From contig CM075942.1 in the NCBI GenBank assembly GCA_038030265.1, positions 52,542,751-52,606,750 of the forward strand: 64,000 nucleotides of DNA, read 5' to 3'. This DNA comes from Corythucha ciliata (taxonomy: Eukaryota; Arthropoda; Insecta; Hemiptera; Tingidae). Numbering within the stretch: position 1 is the stretch's first letter; each line of letters starts with the position of its first letter. The position numbers and the translations under genes are program-made. The notes below the pieces were generated by a model that did no database searches, was not told where the DNA came from, and was given only the letters and a program-made list of their open reading frames with translations. Below, in pieces: positions 24,331-35,810 of this stretch.

Positions 24331-24618
24331 CAAGGTGACTAATCTTTCTATAGGTGCCGCAGATCTTCGGCCATTACTGTCCTTCACCTACGTCATGAGC
24401 AGTCCCAACCGCCTTTGCGCTTGACCCAGTACATTATTAATTGTTATTGGGCTGTGATTTTTTAGCATTCATATACTTCAATTTCAAAATTAACTTGCTC
24501 TGCTGCTCTAGGGTAAGCAATCGGGAGTAAAGGACTGCTGGTGACGTCAGTCCCCACCCCTCCAGCCTGATGGACAGGGGGAAATCTGCGGCACCTATAG
24601 AAGAGTTTAGTCACCTTG
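24331..24618. mobile_element. CAAGGT-family MITE, copy 2
   Basis: A 288-bp element with ends CAAGGTGACTAATC and GTTTAGTCACCTTG and inner inverted pair TATAGGTGCCGCAGAT / ATCTGCGGCACCTATAG. It is flanked by a perfect 9-bp duplication CCTTAAAGC (24322-24330 and 24619-24627). It is the same element as 10359-10898 without the nested insertion and in the other orientation. No coding capacity. Confidence 0.92.
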
Positions 24619-24659
24619 CCTTAAAGCGTTGAAATAGACCATACGTTTCAACAAACCGT

Positions 24660-24830
24660 TTGATTTTTTAAACAACTTAATTTAAGTCCCCAAATAGGTT
24701 GGTTACCGAATACGACCAATCTCAATCTCAATTATAGCCTCAAATTCCCCTCCACACTATCACGAATTGGTGTATTTTCTTCAATTTTTAGTATGATAAG
24801 CGCTTTTTGTCTATAGACGATTTCCGTGGA
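24660..24830 (-). repeat. short degenerate repeat patch
   Basis: Words caatctcaattatagcctc, cacgaattggtgtattttc and ttcaatttttagtatgataag match the minus orientation of the ~30-bp family. The patch continues the array that the element at 24331 interrupts. Confidence 0.5.
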
Positions 24831-24980
24831 AAATGCGAAGGTTTAGAACTGCAGGTTATGGGTTTATTTCTAGTTGTCTACAGCCTCTTTAACAGTATTT
24901 TTATTTTTTATTTTTTAAAATTGCTAGCATTATTACGAGTGTATTACTACATGATTTTTTTTTGTTTTTCGTTTATTTAG

Positions 24981-25303
24981 AGTCTGCAATTACACTTCCT
25001 TCGCGTGCTTCTCATCTAAAGTCAGAAAAATGCGATACTATTGCTGCTTCGGTGACTGCGAGTTCTTCCATTCCGGGTCGACCTGGTTTTGATCCAGCTA
25101 CTAAATTTATCCCTTTCCCTCAACCTCACCGGCACTTAGCTGAAAACGTATTAAATTGAGGAAAAAGGGAAGAGAAAGTACATGTGAAGGAGTGTGATGA
25201 ATGCGCAACTATGATGGGACTTCTTGTTAAGGTGCCGCCGGATCGACGAGTTTCCATTGGTACGTTTCGCGAGACGGAGGCTGAAGAATATAATCAAAAT
25301 TGA
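24981..25303 (+). pseudogene. exon-like reading frame with in-frame stop, unknown family
   Basis: An acceptor-like tract (tttttcgtttatttag) precedes a frame of about 107 codons. It begins with Ser-Ala-Ile-Thr after a split Glu codon, includes ASSSIPGRPGFDPATKF, meets a TGA at 25157-25159, then continues in the same frame through KECDECATMMGLLVKVPPD to TGA 25301-25303. A possible intron from GTATTA (25148) to TTAAG (near 25230) would remove the internal stop and keep the frame. Composition is protein-like and unlike the flanking repeats. I do not recognise the family. Confidence 0.4.
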
Positions 25304-25459
25304 ATAACTGCAAATGTGGTTTTAGTTTGACGGGAATGAGAGAAAAAAAAGTTCACTTTACACAGCACAAGACAAGAGTAACCCATAACCTGGCCTAAGC
25401 GGGTTGCAAAACTGTTGAAGTAGGACTGGAGAGCGCATGAGTGGAAATCGTCTATTCGA

Positions 25460-25700
25460 TTGGGTAAATGATCCATTTTTCTCAATTTCAGCCTCAAATC
25501 AACGATTTTTCTTATTTTGCGCTCCGGATGGAAATTGTCCTCAATTTTAGCCCCGGATTCATGCCCAGATTTATTACGATTTGGTACTTTTAAGTTTTTC
25601 CGTGCACCGTGAATCAGCTATTTTTCCACAAAGTATTGTTTTTCGCATAAATCGAGAAAGTGCCGAATTATGGTTTCTGCAGGCAACTTAGTGCGTTTTC
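25460..25700 (-). repeat. degenerate ~30-bp repeat patch, minus orientation
   Basis: Words ttctcaatttcagcctcaaatc, truncated here, and tcctcaattttagccccgg show the reversed core. It lies directly before the hairpin at 25724-25800. Confidence 0.55.
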
Positions 25701-25723
25701 CATTTGCATAAACCTCATCTTTA

Positions 25724-25800
25724 GAGCCGAGCATTTCCACCCGTATTCTCGGAATTATATCATAATGGTAACGGAGAAGACTGGTGGAAATGCTCGGCTC
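25724..25800. repeat. short perfect inverted repeat (hairpin)
   Basis: GAGCCGAGCATTTCCACC (25724-25741) is perfectly inverted at 25783-25800 around a 41-bp loop. A related inverted pair with the core tccaccc...gggtgga occurs at 36018-36080, which suggests a family of small foldback elements. Confidence 0.6.
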
Positions 25801-28800
25801 CAGATTTTAATGGCGAATTCCATTCAACACACTACACAAGTGTAGTGCAGCGTCCTCTCCATAAACATATGTTTCAATTCAGGGAGGACGGGTGGAAAAA
25901 CTTACACCACACTAATGTATTGCATTGAATGGAAAACGCCATATATTTTTTTTTAATGGAAAATGCCAAATACAGCAAGGTGACTGTTTTCCAAAATCAG
26001 CACGTTTACTGAGTTTTCTAGGCTCCAATAATTGTGTGCATAAGTATACCGCATTCCAAAAGGCAGTACAGTTCTATCAAAAGCAGTGCATCGGTTGTAC
26101 TACGCGCATCCTCTTCTTTTATCCAACTCGTCTTAAGTCACAAAAACGTGCCAGAGTCTCCCTAATTGAAAAGACCCCAAGGAACAGTCAGAATAATCAG
26201 CTAATGGAGCAAAATACATGACAGCGGTTCGAGAGAGTTGGGCTTTTATAGTGATAGGGCGAGTGAAGAGTGAACCCTCCCCCCTCCACAACGTTATAAA
26301 CAAATTAATTGAGACCCACCCAGCTACTCTCCGTATACAAGTGTTGTGCTCTCTCCCAGACCAAACAGATGACACCCAGGACTTCCCTTTCCCTCCTATT
26401 TCCCAATTAGTCTCATAAAATTGGACACGTTTTGTTGGTAATTAATGTCTGGACCTACATCCCCTCGCACACGGTGTGTGATGTACACGAGAGAATCCCC
26501 TCCCCCTCCTAAATCGCCCTATTTGCTGATCAGTCACGTTCTACCACACGGGGGGGGGGGGGGTTCGATATTTTTTGAAAATAATACCTTTAAGGGTGAT
26601 GATCGTGCATGGGGCGAAACGGAAATAATTTAATTAAGCACCGATCACAAAAGGGAGTAATTATAGCGTAGTGAGAAAAAAAAATCATTCTTATTTAATT
26701 AGTCCTAGACTAAAAAAAAAGAAAAAAAGTTTTTTCGCCTTAGTGGGAAGTGGGATCGTCATCATTAAAAAAGTTGATTTACTAAAACAACTGCTGGTGT
26801 TGTATGGGGTGGTGGGAGAGTGACAAATTCAAAACTTTAAAACTTTAACTTCCCAACTATAATTCTCCTCCTCCCACCGTCATCTTTCCCTGGTTTATTC
26901 ATTTAAATAAGTCAAGCCTTCTTTAGGAGAGTTTTCTTAAGAGCTTTATTCTCTCGGCTCTTCTTAACGGTTAATGGGTGATGCAAGGGGTGTGTCGGAC
27001 GGGGAGGGGAGAGTTCCGCACAACCACATAAGAGCAAAACTGCCTAGGGGTCGAGTTCTATTTAAAAGCGCTCGTTTATAAACAAAACCCGAAACTTTTT
27101 TTAAATATTTTTAAGTCCCGATAATAACAGTTAAAAATAACAGTTCAGCCTTTTCCAACTCGACCCCCTCACTCGAACCACTACACCACTAAAAAGTTAT
27201 TAACTGTGGAAACATTTGCTTCTTGTTGCCTCCCACTCTTGGAAGCCCCCCGTCACTCCTTTCCCAACACTTTTCCTACCAAACACTATTCAATGGGCTT
27301 CTAATTGGAAATTAACTTTGCCACCGTTTTCTTCCATAGCCCCTCTTCAAAACCTAATATTTTCTTCCTTGGTATTTTTAATCATGGCCTTCGTCCCCGT
27401 TATTACTAAAAAGGGGAAGGTGGTGGGAAGCGGTGAGGTGGTTGGGAGAGGTTGAAGCTGGGGAAAAAAGGGTTTTAATTCCACTTCGGTTTTCAACCCT
27501 CTTGAGGGGGGGGGGGAGAGAAAAAAAGCGTTAATGAACAATGAATTCAATTTATTGAACGGAATGAGTTCTCAACTTCTTATTTCATCCCCTTTCTCCA
27601 CGCCTGTTCATCGCTTTGATTAGTTGGAAAGAAAAATTGTTCAGATGAGCATTGAGCAGTACGATGTGAAAGAATCAAAAAGCCATGGGGTAGCGTTCCG
27701 GGAAAAGTACCGTTCGAGTCTATTCTGAGTAACAGCGTCATCTCCATTCGGCTGCAGGGCCACAGCTCCTCTCTTATATTTAACTCGGGAAACAATGTCC
27801 TTACAAGGGTCCAGAGGGTTGTAAAAGGGAAGTGACTCGCACTAATCACGTGAAAGTCTTCCTTAGCCCCCCTCCCAAGGCTACGTCTCTCCAGCCATTT
27901 CACTTTTAAACTCACAGAGAGGGGAGTCCTTTCTGGCTCGCGGTGCGGTTAATTTTATTACCGCAGCACGCTAGAGGTGAAGAGAGCAGGGGAGAAGAGC
28001 CTAATGCGATTTTGCTTAGTCGAGGGTTTGATGGCGGGAAGCGAGTAGGTCATTATCCTGCAATATCAGTCGCCGCATGACAAAGCTGGTCCGGGGTTAT
28101 AGGAAAGGGGGTGAGTAAATAGAGCAGGAGAGCACTGGGTCGCCAGGGGTGGATGTTATGGTCGAATGAAACGCATTTGATGATGAGGAGTGGAGGACGT
28201 TTTAGGGGAGATATATCCGCCTTATCCTGCCACGCAATCAACTCGAGGTCTGTAGGATGAGCGGCTGAACTCGCATTAATTTCGCTTCGTGATGTTCCTC
28301 CTAGAAAGTTGGGTGCGTGCGGTTGTCGGGTGAAATTGTAGTTGCATGTGGCGGAGGGGAAGTTTGTTACGACTATTAAGCATCGATGGCAGCCCCAAAC
28401 GAGCCAACAAAAAAACATCCGAAAATCACCCCCCCTCCCCTCCGTCATTAAAAACTCAACTAACCACAAAAAGTGTCGTCTTGAGACTTGTAATTCCACT
28501 GCAGCGCTGAATCGCCCAGCTTCACATCACATCAAATAATGTAACGCGTGAAGGACAAAATGCGCCACAATGGAAACGATGGTCAAAGGACACACACGTA
28601 GTCACATCGTTGCTATCAACTGACATCCGATTTTTCCCATCAAGTCAAGCTCAAAGTCCTGTCAGAAATCCATTAAAATGTATTTCGTAAAACATTTAAA
28701 AAATCCGTCAAATAAAATGATACCTAATAAATAAATAGATATAGGTATTATTAAAATTGTAAATGGCCATGTTGTCGTGGAGTTATTCACACGGGTGGTT

Positions 28801-28803
28801 TAT
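25801..28803. other. non-coding stretch
   Basis: No gene supported. G runs lie near 26550 and 27507, and CT-rich blocks are present. Frames at 27580-27915 and 28053-28499 (minus) are 111 and 148 codons but show no family motif, splice context or conserved pattern. A segment at 28619-28720 is repeated in diverged form at 40538-40640. Confidence 0.45.
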
Positions 28804-29070
28804 GTTGTTGTCTCTCCACAATAATGTTTTTATTTCTTTCTTGGTCTTGGTCTAATCGATTTTCAGCCTGCCTAGGCCATTAAAATAAGTTTTTGTGTGT
28901 CTTCCACATCTTCCTCTACGAAGTCAACGAGTAGAGGAAGTCAACGAGTGTGGAAGACACACAAAAACTTATTTTAATAATGGTCCTGATGATGGCCTAG
29001 ACAGGCTGAAAATCGATGAAACCAAGACCAAAAAAGAAATAAAAGCAATTATTGTGGACAGACAACAACA
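28804..29070. mobile_element. near-perfect hairpin with Penelope-like motif
   Basis: Two arms of about 125-140 bp are inverted: ttgttgtctctccacaataa on the left against its complement ending at 29070, meeting near 28930. The right arm has about 14 extra bases, including CTGATGATGG, that the left arm lacks. The string cctgatgatggcc, about 10 bases on ggctgaaaat, resembles a motif common in Penelope-like elements and the CUGAUGA...GAAA core of hammerhead ribozymes. No transposase is visible. Confidence 0.55.
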
Positions 29071-29149
29071 AGTACCACCTGGAGATATAGGTATTCTCTC
29101 GCTCGTAGACTCTCTAATCTTGCTTATGATGATCCCCTGCAGCTTCCAC

Positions 29150-30080
29150 AGATCCGCGCTAAAATTGAGAAGGCGCACTAACGTGCTCTTCTTGGGGCAA
29201 ATACGCATCTGAAAGTTTAGACAAAACACGAACATTTGTGGGTAAAATGATTGTTATAATTGGCGCTTTTTCGACGCAACGTAAAGACCACAAAAATCAC
29301 AGATTCACGGTGCAGTATGAACCTCGATACAATTCTTTTAAAAAACGCTAATATGCCGCTTTTGGGGCAAGTCCGAGGATGAACTTGAAAAATCGCCAAA
29401 TCATGACCAGAAGTGGAAAAAACTGCAAATTTGCAGTTAAAAATGTCGAAAATGGTAATACGCTTCTAAAATTGAGGAATTGCGCGAATTCACAGCTAAC
29501 ACGAGCACAGCAATAACTTGCAGCTGATATTGAGAAGAATTGCAAACCCGTGATTTCTGAGTAGAATTCAGCTAAAATCGAGTAAAAACCCTAAATTATG
29601 ATTAGAAGTAAAAAATCTGCTAATTTTACGATGAAGTAGAGAAAAACGTAAAGTAGCAGCTAAAAAATAGAAAAAAGCTCAAATAAATTAAATGAAGTCA
29701 CATCCACCGAGCGGAAAGGCACTAATTTGCCGCTATAATCAACAAATAGCTGAACCGCAGCTATAATTTTGAAAATGAGATAATTTGCGGATGAAATTAG
29801 GAATAAATCGAGCATTCCGGGGTTTAGAGGCCAATTTGCCGTAAAATTGATAAACAAATATTTAATTCTTGACGTCTAAAAATTTTAAAAGCGCTCATGG
29901 AAAATAATCGCTAATTCACGGATTGTAGTGAGAAAAGAACCGGATGGAAGATTGAAGAAGAAGAAAAAAACACGTGAATGTGCGGCTCAAATTTTGAAAA
30001 ACGCTAATTCACCGTTTCCGGAGGCAATTTTGTCTAGATAGAATTGATTCAAACAAATCATGAATAGAATGTGTAAAAAT
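29150..30080 (+). repeat. degenerate ~30-bp repeat array
   Basis: About 0.9 kb of plus-orientated units, directly after the hairpin: ccgcgctaaaattgagaagg, aattcacagctaacacg, ctaattcacggattgtag and acgctaattcaccgtttccgg. The last is followed by aggcaattttgtc, a variant of the TGGAGGC module. Short frames here are repeat by-products. Confidence 0.75.
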
Positions 30081-30299
30081 TTCGCTCCGGCAGCTGGCGG
30101 TCGGAAAAAATGCATTTCATTCCGTATACGGATACCCTAAGCCGTCCCAGAAGTAATAATTTTGATACCATAATTTGCTTCATTAAGCCGAACTTCTTCC
30201 TCTATTTTCACCACCCTTTCTTCAAAACGTCGAAAAGTTTCGGTAGTTTTCTAAGAGCTTTGTTATATTAAATTTTTGTGCCGTATTTTATAATAAACG

Positions 30300-31040
30300 T
30301 GTGAATTTAAGCGTTTTTTTTGAAATTTCATCCCCCCTCCCATCAAAGTTTTCGATAAATCTCAATGGAATCCAGGGCTTTTGTTACATTAAATTATTGA
30401 GTCGAATTTTAGAGCGCTATGATGAACTAGTGAAGTTCAACGCTATTTTTACACTTCCACACCGGGAGGACCACCCCCACCACCTTGACTTTTTTGAAAA
30501 ATTAAAATGGAAATCAAAGGCTACTCTAACATGGAGTATTCGTACTGAATATGACGCATCTAGAATCAACTGATGAATTGTAGTGATTTTTTTACCATTT
30601 CATCCCCTATCCCCCCCCCACCACCTTGACAGATATGGCCCTAATGCAATACCGACCGGGGTCTTACGAATACTGATTTTTGTGCCGAAACGCGTTGAGC
30701 TAAATTGATTTCTTCGAGAGTTATTGTGCTAACAAGACCACACACTTACTTCCATCCCGGGGGCGATACCCCCTCCCTTCGACTTTTTCAAAAAATTAAA
30801 ATGGGAATCAGAGGCTACTCCAACATGGAGTATACGACCCCGAATATGATGCTTCTAGAATTAACTGGTGATTTATAGTGATTTTTTGACCATTTCAACC
30901 CCTATTTTCCCCTCTCCACCTTGACCGATTTGGCCCAAATGCGATACCGACCGGGGTCTTATGACAACTGATTTTTGTGCCAAAGCGCGTTCCGCTAAAT
31001 TGATTTCTTCGAGAGTTATCGTGCTAATAAGAAAACGGCC
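30300..31040 (+). repeat. tandem duplication of a ~295-bp unit
   Basis: Landmarks recur at constant spacing: attaaaatgg at 30501 and 30795, accgaccggggtctta at 30651 and 30946, and ttgatttcttcgagagttat at about 30703 and 30998. The two copies span roughly 30436-30735 and 30736-31035 and are about 85-90% alike by eye. A partial third copy may start near 30300. No coding frame is shared. Confidence 0.8.
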
Positions 31041-31179
31041 ATAAGTTTATAAATAAACATTATATATATATAAATATTGGAGACCACTGAATTCGTGTTC
31101 TAGAGGTTCTGAAACGTGAAAAAAACATGACATGACCCGTGTTTGCCACCATCACGACGAGACCATTAGTGCATTTTCA

Positions 31180-31360
31180 GAATGAAATGCACTAAAAATC
31201 ACCAACTCACTGCTGAAATTTCGAAAAACGGTAATTCTTGGACGAAATAAGCGCCAACTCGCGACTAAAATTGGGAAAACCCGCTGCTAATTAGTGATCT
31301 CTGGAAACAAATTCAACTAAATCGAAGAAAAGCGATAATTCTTGGCTAAATGTGAAATAT
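31180..31360 (+). repeat. degenerate ~30-bp repeat patch
   Basis: Units ccaactcgcgactaaaattg, gctgctaattagtgatctctgg and gcgataattcttggctaaatg. Confidence 0.65.
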
Positions 31361-31659
31361 TATATTGTACACCTAGGCATGAAAGGCGTACTTTTCCGGG
31401 CAGAGAAAAAAAGTGGACAGCCGAGACGCAGTCGAGGCTGATCATTTTTCGAGGCCCAGAATACGCCTTTCTGCCGAGGCGTACACATTATTTTTTATCC
31501 TACGCAAGAAGGGAAAAATTAATAAATTAGTAGGTGAGTTTAAAACTGGAAGGTGGAATAAAAAGAAAACGTTTGCCCATCTGTACTTGACAAAATACAA
31601 AATACAAGTGCATCTAGACAAACGAAAACGCCTCAGTGAGTGGTAACGTCGGTCAGTGT

Positions 31660-32046
31660 CAACGATATATAAACCTGGATTGCTCACAGATGACTGGAGG
31701 GGCGTGGAGGGGGCAGGTCGTCCCCTGGTAAACAATCACCCTGTCACTCTCCTTGTGTAGTTATGGCAATATGGCACTTATTTTGAAACTCCATCCCTCT
31801 CATCCAGGGAGGCCGACAACGGGGCCAAAGAGGTTATATATTCAGGTGGACTGTTATCTACCCCCATCCCATGCAATCCTATGCAAATCGTGATAAGGTA
31901 ACCCTTGTGTAACCTATAGCTACATGAAAAAAGTTGGCCCCGATGTCCGTAACTCCTCATCCACTATGAGCTAGCTTATTTGATGGCTATTATCAGATAG
32001 TCTTTATCAGCAGTGATGAGCAATCCAGTTCTTTTATATATCGTTG
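31660..32046. mobile_element. hAT-like MITE, second copy, with its own nested insertion
   Basis: Ends are CAACGATATATAAACC and TTTTATATATCGTTG, flanked by an 8-bp duplication with one mismatch (GTCAGTGT at 31652-31659, GTCGGTGT at 32047-32054). The interior matches the copy at 10642-10884, with tggaggggcgtggaggggg and cttatttgatggc. The extra length is explained by the element at 31807-31955. No ORF. Confidence 0.9.
31807..31955. mobile_element. 149-bp MITE nested in the hAT-like MITE
   Basis: Flanked by a perfect 8-bp duplication CTCATCCA (31799-31806 and 31956-31963). Its ends carry an imperfect inverted repeat whose best part is CGACAACGGGGCC / GGCCCCGATGTCCG. The homologous place in the copy at 10642-10884 lacks it, which confirms insertion. 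Confidence 0.8.
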
Positions 32047-32054
32047 GTCGGTGT

Positions 32055-32310
32055 GGAGGAGTGAGGAGAGCGTGCGTTGCGTGGCAACGAGAAAACCCCC
32101 ATTAAGAATAAGAAACAAAATGCTATAGCTATCCGAAGCGCATCTTGGTGACAAATGTTTGCAAAAATTTTCATGTCTAGACATGAAAATAGTATTTTCG
32201 CACGACTTGCACGGGAAGTGATGAGAACCGCACTGAAAACCTCCCTCGAAAGTGTCTGTTTTTGTCAACTCGTGCGGAAAAAACGAAAAAGGCACGGGTG
32301 TTAGGATAAC

Positions 32311-32353
<43 letters not shown>

Positions 32354-35300
32354 GTTAACCAATGTTTGCTGTCCACAGATTATGTTCTCTTGAAGGTCTC
32401 AACTTGTATTCTGTGATATGACGTTAATTGTTATTGTTTTGTTTGTTTTTTTTTTTGGTTCCTCTTTCTGTCTGTGCCTGTTAGTTTGTTCACTGTGTTT
32501 GGGTTTCTCACACGTAAATACCATAACATTTCCAGAATAAGCACCTGCTTATAAATTCCCCATCGTCGTGCGAAAAACGTCGTTCATTACTCGTCGGAAA
32601 GTGAAATATCATGTGCTCGTGTAATAGACTCACTCGACTGCGTCTCGTTCGTCTAACAACACTCGCACGATATTTCTTACTTTCCGCACTTATAATGAAA
32701 TGTACTATTTCATGACAGTTGCGAGACATGAAAGCAGGCGTTTTCACATCGAGTAGGATAAAAAATAATAAAATATAAAAAAAGTGATAGCAATACAAAT
32801 CTTTGAGCGATTTTGACATTCCGTTTAAAAAATCCGTCATCCGTTAGACTAAATATTTCCCGTCAGCCACTTTCAAAATCCGTTAGATCTGACGGAAAAT
32901 CCGTCAAATGGGCTACGCTGCCTGCGTTACTTTAGCATATCGTGAGCCGCTAGTTTCGTGAAGTCGCACACTCGCAATCGTGAAGTCAGACCGTGATTGA
33001 AACGAAGGAAGGAAAGGGGAGACATAATAAAATTTCCGCGTTCAATATTCTCGCTCGGTCTTGTTTCCCGCGATTTATTTTTCTCCATGGTTGGTGGTAA
33101 GTATTGATGGGGGGGGGGGAACTATTGTTTTCATTTCAGCAATTTCTGAAATTCTGGAGCCTCATTGGCATTCATGCCAAATTCTACCTTCTCCCTTTTA
33201 TAAATGCTTAAAATAAAACGTTCGTTTCTCTTTTCAAGGAATTTCAAATTAGACTCCCCTCCCCTCCTAGCGCTTTCTTTTGGTCTGTGGGGTGGGGAGT
33301 GGCCTTATAAAACCTGTCGGATGCATTATGGAGCACGTTGTACCATTCAAGCGTAAATTTTGTGTATAAAAATGGCTATATTTAAAAGAATTGGGTTAAT
33401 CGCATTCAAAATCACTCCGTGTGAGCGAGGCTTAAACGAGACCAACGTGTGTTAACTCGCAAGAGAACCAATAAGAGAGAAATAAAGAGAGACAAAATGT
33501 ATTTTTGGGTTAATTAAAGAGTATTTTGCTCCGACTGAGAGTGATTGGTGGGAACCAATAAATAATTTCCACTCTTCCCCATCACTCCCCTCCCCACCGT
33601 CATCACCGTAAGCCTCTTTAGTACATAAGAAAAGTAACGGGCAAAAGAAATAATCAGGGAAACGATGGAAAAAAGACTTTTTGTACCCCCCTCCCCCATC
33701 GACTTTTCAACCCAATACACAGTGAGTTGATTGGCTGATTACTGCTTAGGTCCGGCTGGCTAGGCAGCCTAATCACTCTTGCTTCGTAATTAACAGTCAG
33801 AAATGCTCATCCCCTTCATCCTCATGGGGCTTTTTCACGGTTCGACTGTTCTCTTTTTTGATTAAAACTCCAAAAAAGGGTGTGGGGGGAGGGTTTTAAA
33901 TGAGAAGTGGGTTTTAAAGGTGAGAGAGACGAAGAGGAAAGGGTTTCGCGGAGAAAGAGGCGACTGTGATTGATGTTATTACAGTTGAAAGTAAATTAGA
34001 ATGTAATAACGTTCTGTTTTAATCTTCTCTCATTTCTCAACCTCCCACAACACGAGAAAAGAAGAAAAAAAACTCAAAAACAAAGACCGTCCTCCTCGTC
34101 AAAGGGCTCGCATAATCAAGTCAGGGCCAGCTTTGTCACTTTTGGGCCTCTAAAATTCGAATTTTGGGGTGTGTCCTAAGTCAAAATAAATCGTCATTCG
34201 TTTGAAAATAAAAGAGCCAAGTTTCCTCTTGGTGAAATATATTTCCTCGGAGGACGAAAAGCTCCTTGTTATTAACCCTCCACCCCCAAGCAACACTATT
34301 TAACGCTGCTGGAACGTTTTGGTTGACTATGATGGAGGGGGTAAGGATTACAACTCCGCTAAACCAATACAGGTGGAAAGAGGCCTTTTTTGATGGTGTT
34401 GAGCTCGAGCTGAAAGGGAGAGGGGGAAACCCGCGTAAAGCAAATATTTGCTCGCGATGGATACAAAGTATAGAGAACGGCGAGGAAAACCTTTCCTGCC
34501 CCCGCAGCGCACTGTTTTCCCCCTCGGCAAAACTCCAACTACCGGAAAATAGTCACCTTTCTTCAATGTTTGAACATTCAGGAGGTGGAATAGTGGTGAG
34601 GTGGGTGCAAAGGTGAGTGACACACGAGAGGGTGGAGGGATCATCATAATCATTCTCCCTAAGTATAAACTTTTAAGAAAAATAACAAAAAATAGTGAAA
34701 AGTTTTTGTTTGAGTCTTTACAAATCAATACTTTGGGGTGCGGTGGCTGCAAAGAACACAGTTTCTCATGGCTACTTCCTGAAAAGGTTAAAAGGGTAAA
34801 AATAGGAAGCACAAGAACGGAAATAATTTGCGGAATAGGAAAAGTGCCGCGGGTGTGAGAGGCAGGTTGGTGGTGGGAGGGAGGGTTAACAAGGTTGGGA
34901 TTTGGTGGTGGTGGAGGCGAACGAAAAAAAAAGAGGGTCACCTGCAAATCGAATACTTTCGTATGAAGTTTGGTTGAGTAAAAAGGAACTGTTGATGGCA
35001 AGGGGTTGGGAGGGAGAGGATTAGATTGGTTGAAAGGGGAAATACCGAGGGTGACTTGGATTCTGTGGAGTTTTTTCCCGACTTGGTTGGAGAGGGTTGA
35101 AGGAGGGTTCATAGGAATGATCATTGCCTCGAGAAACAATCAACGGGGGATAACGCAATGATCTGTCAAAAAAAAAAAAAAAAAAAAAAATGTTATCATC
35201 CCCTCTTCTCACACTATCAACTCATCTTGCTCTACTCAGAATTTTTCGTTGTTGATCTGGAATTTTGCTGATCTCATCATTTTTACACTCTATTCGTTCA

Positions 35301-35628
35301 ATTGCGATGGGTGATGGTGATGGTGGAGGGAGATTGACCTTTACCGTTTTCAACTTTTAGCTACCCAGCCCCTCCACCAACAAGCGATTCGAGACCTATA
35401 GAATTCGCCAGGAAACTGATTATTATCGGAATAAAGGAAAACATCCCCCCTCCAACGATTTTCTTTCAGCTTGCCATTCGTTTATATAGTCCATGAGTTG
35501 TGAGGGGAGGGGGGGGTAAAGTTGCTTGTTCAAAAATTATGACGTACAGCCCTCGGCTGCACGCTCGTTCGCTTTTATTTTGGTTTGGGTCGTAACTTTC
35601 ACACATACATATATGTATCAGTCAGGTG
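32055..35628. other. non-coding stretch
   Basis: Holds a T run at 32312-32350, the palindrome catgtctagacatg at about 32173, an inverted pair around 32196-32280 (cgcacgac / gtcgtgcg-like) and a second A run at 35168-35190. The 263-codon minus frame at 34348-35139 is Pro/Ser/Leu-rich, spans purine-biased DNA and has no family features. No gene supported. Confidence 0.5.
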
Positions 35629-35637
35629 CCCCTATTA

Positions 35638-35810
35638 CAAGGTGATTAGAATACGGTGGGCTCAGTTATGACGTATCTGGGGTATCTGACAGTTTTAAAA
35701 AAATTAACATGAAGAATGGAGATGTTGTTCTGCTTCATTTTTATAAATAATGTAATTAGAATACCCCAGCCACGTCATAATTGAGCCTTCCTCTTATTTT
35801 AATCACCCTG
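35638..35810. mobile_element. CAAGGT-family MITE, short member
   Basis: A 173-bp element with ends CAAGGTGATTAGAATA and TATTTTAATCACCCTG and inner inverted pair ctcagttatgacg / cgtcataattgag. It is flanked by a 9-bp duplication with one mismatch (CCCCTATTA 35629-35637, CCCCTTTTA 35811-35819). The termini and duplication length tie it to the elements at 10359, 24331 and 37597. Confidence 0.85.

Noticed and set aside
28053..28499. 148-codon minus frame as a gene
   Set aside because: No recognisable domain, no splice signals, no start context, and frames on both strands overlap it.
32177..32376. Two Lys-rich minus frames
   Set aside because: They are created by the T run at 32312-32350 read in reverse.
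34348..35139. Longest open frame in the window (263 codons, minus strand)
   Set aside because: It spans strongly purine-biased DNA, is Pro/Ser/Leu-rich with homopolymer runs, has a competing frame on the other strand, and shows no domain or splice context.
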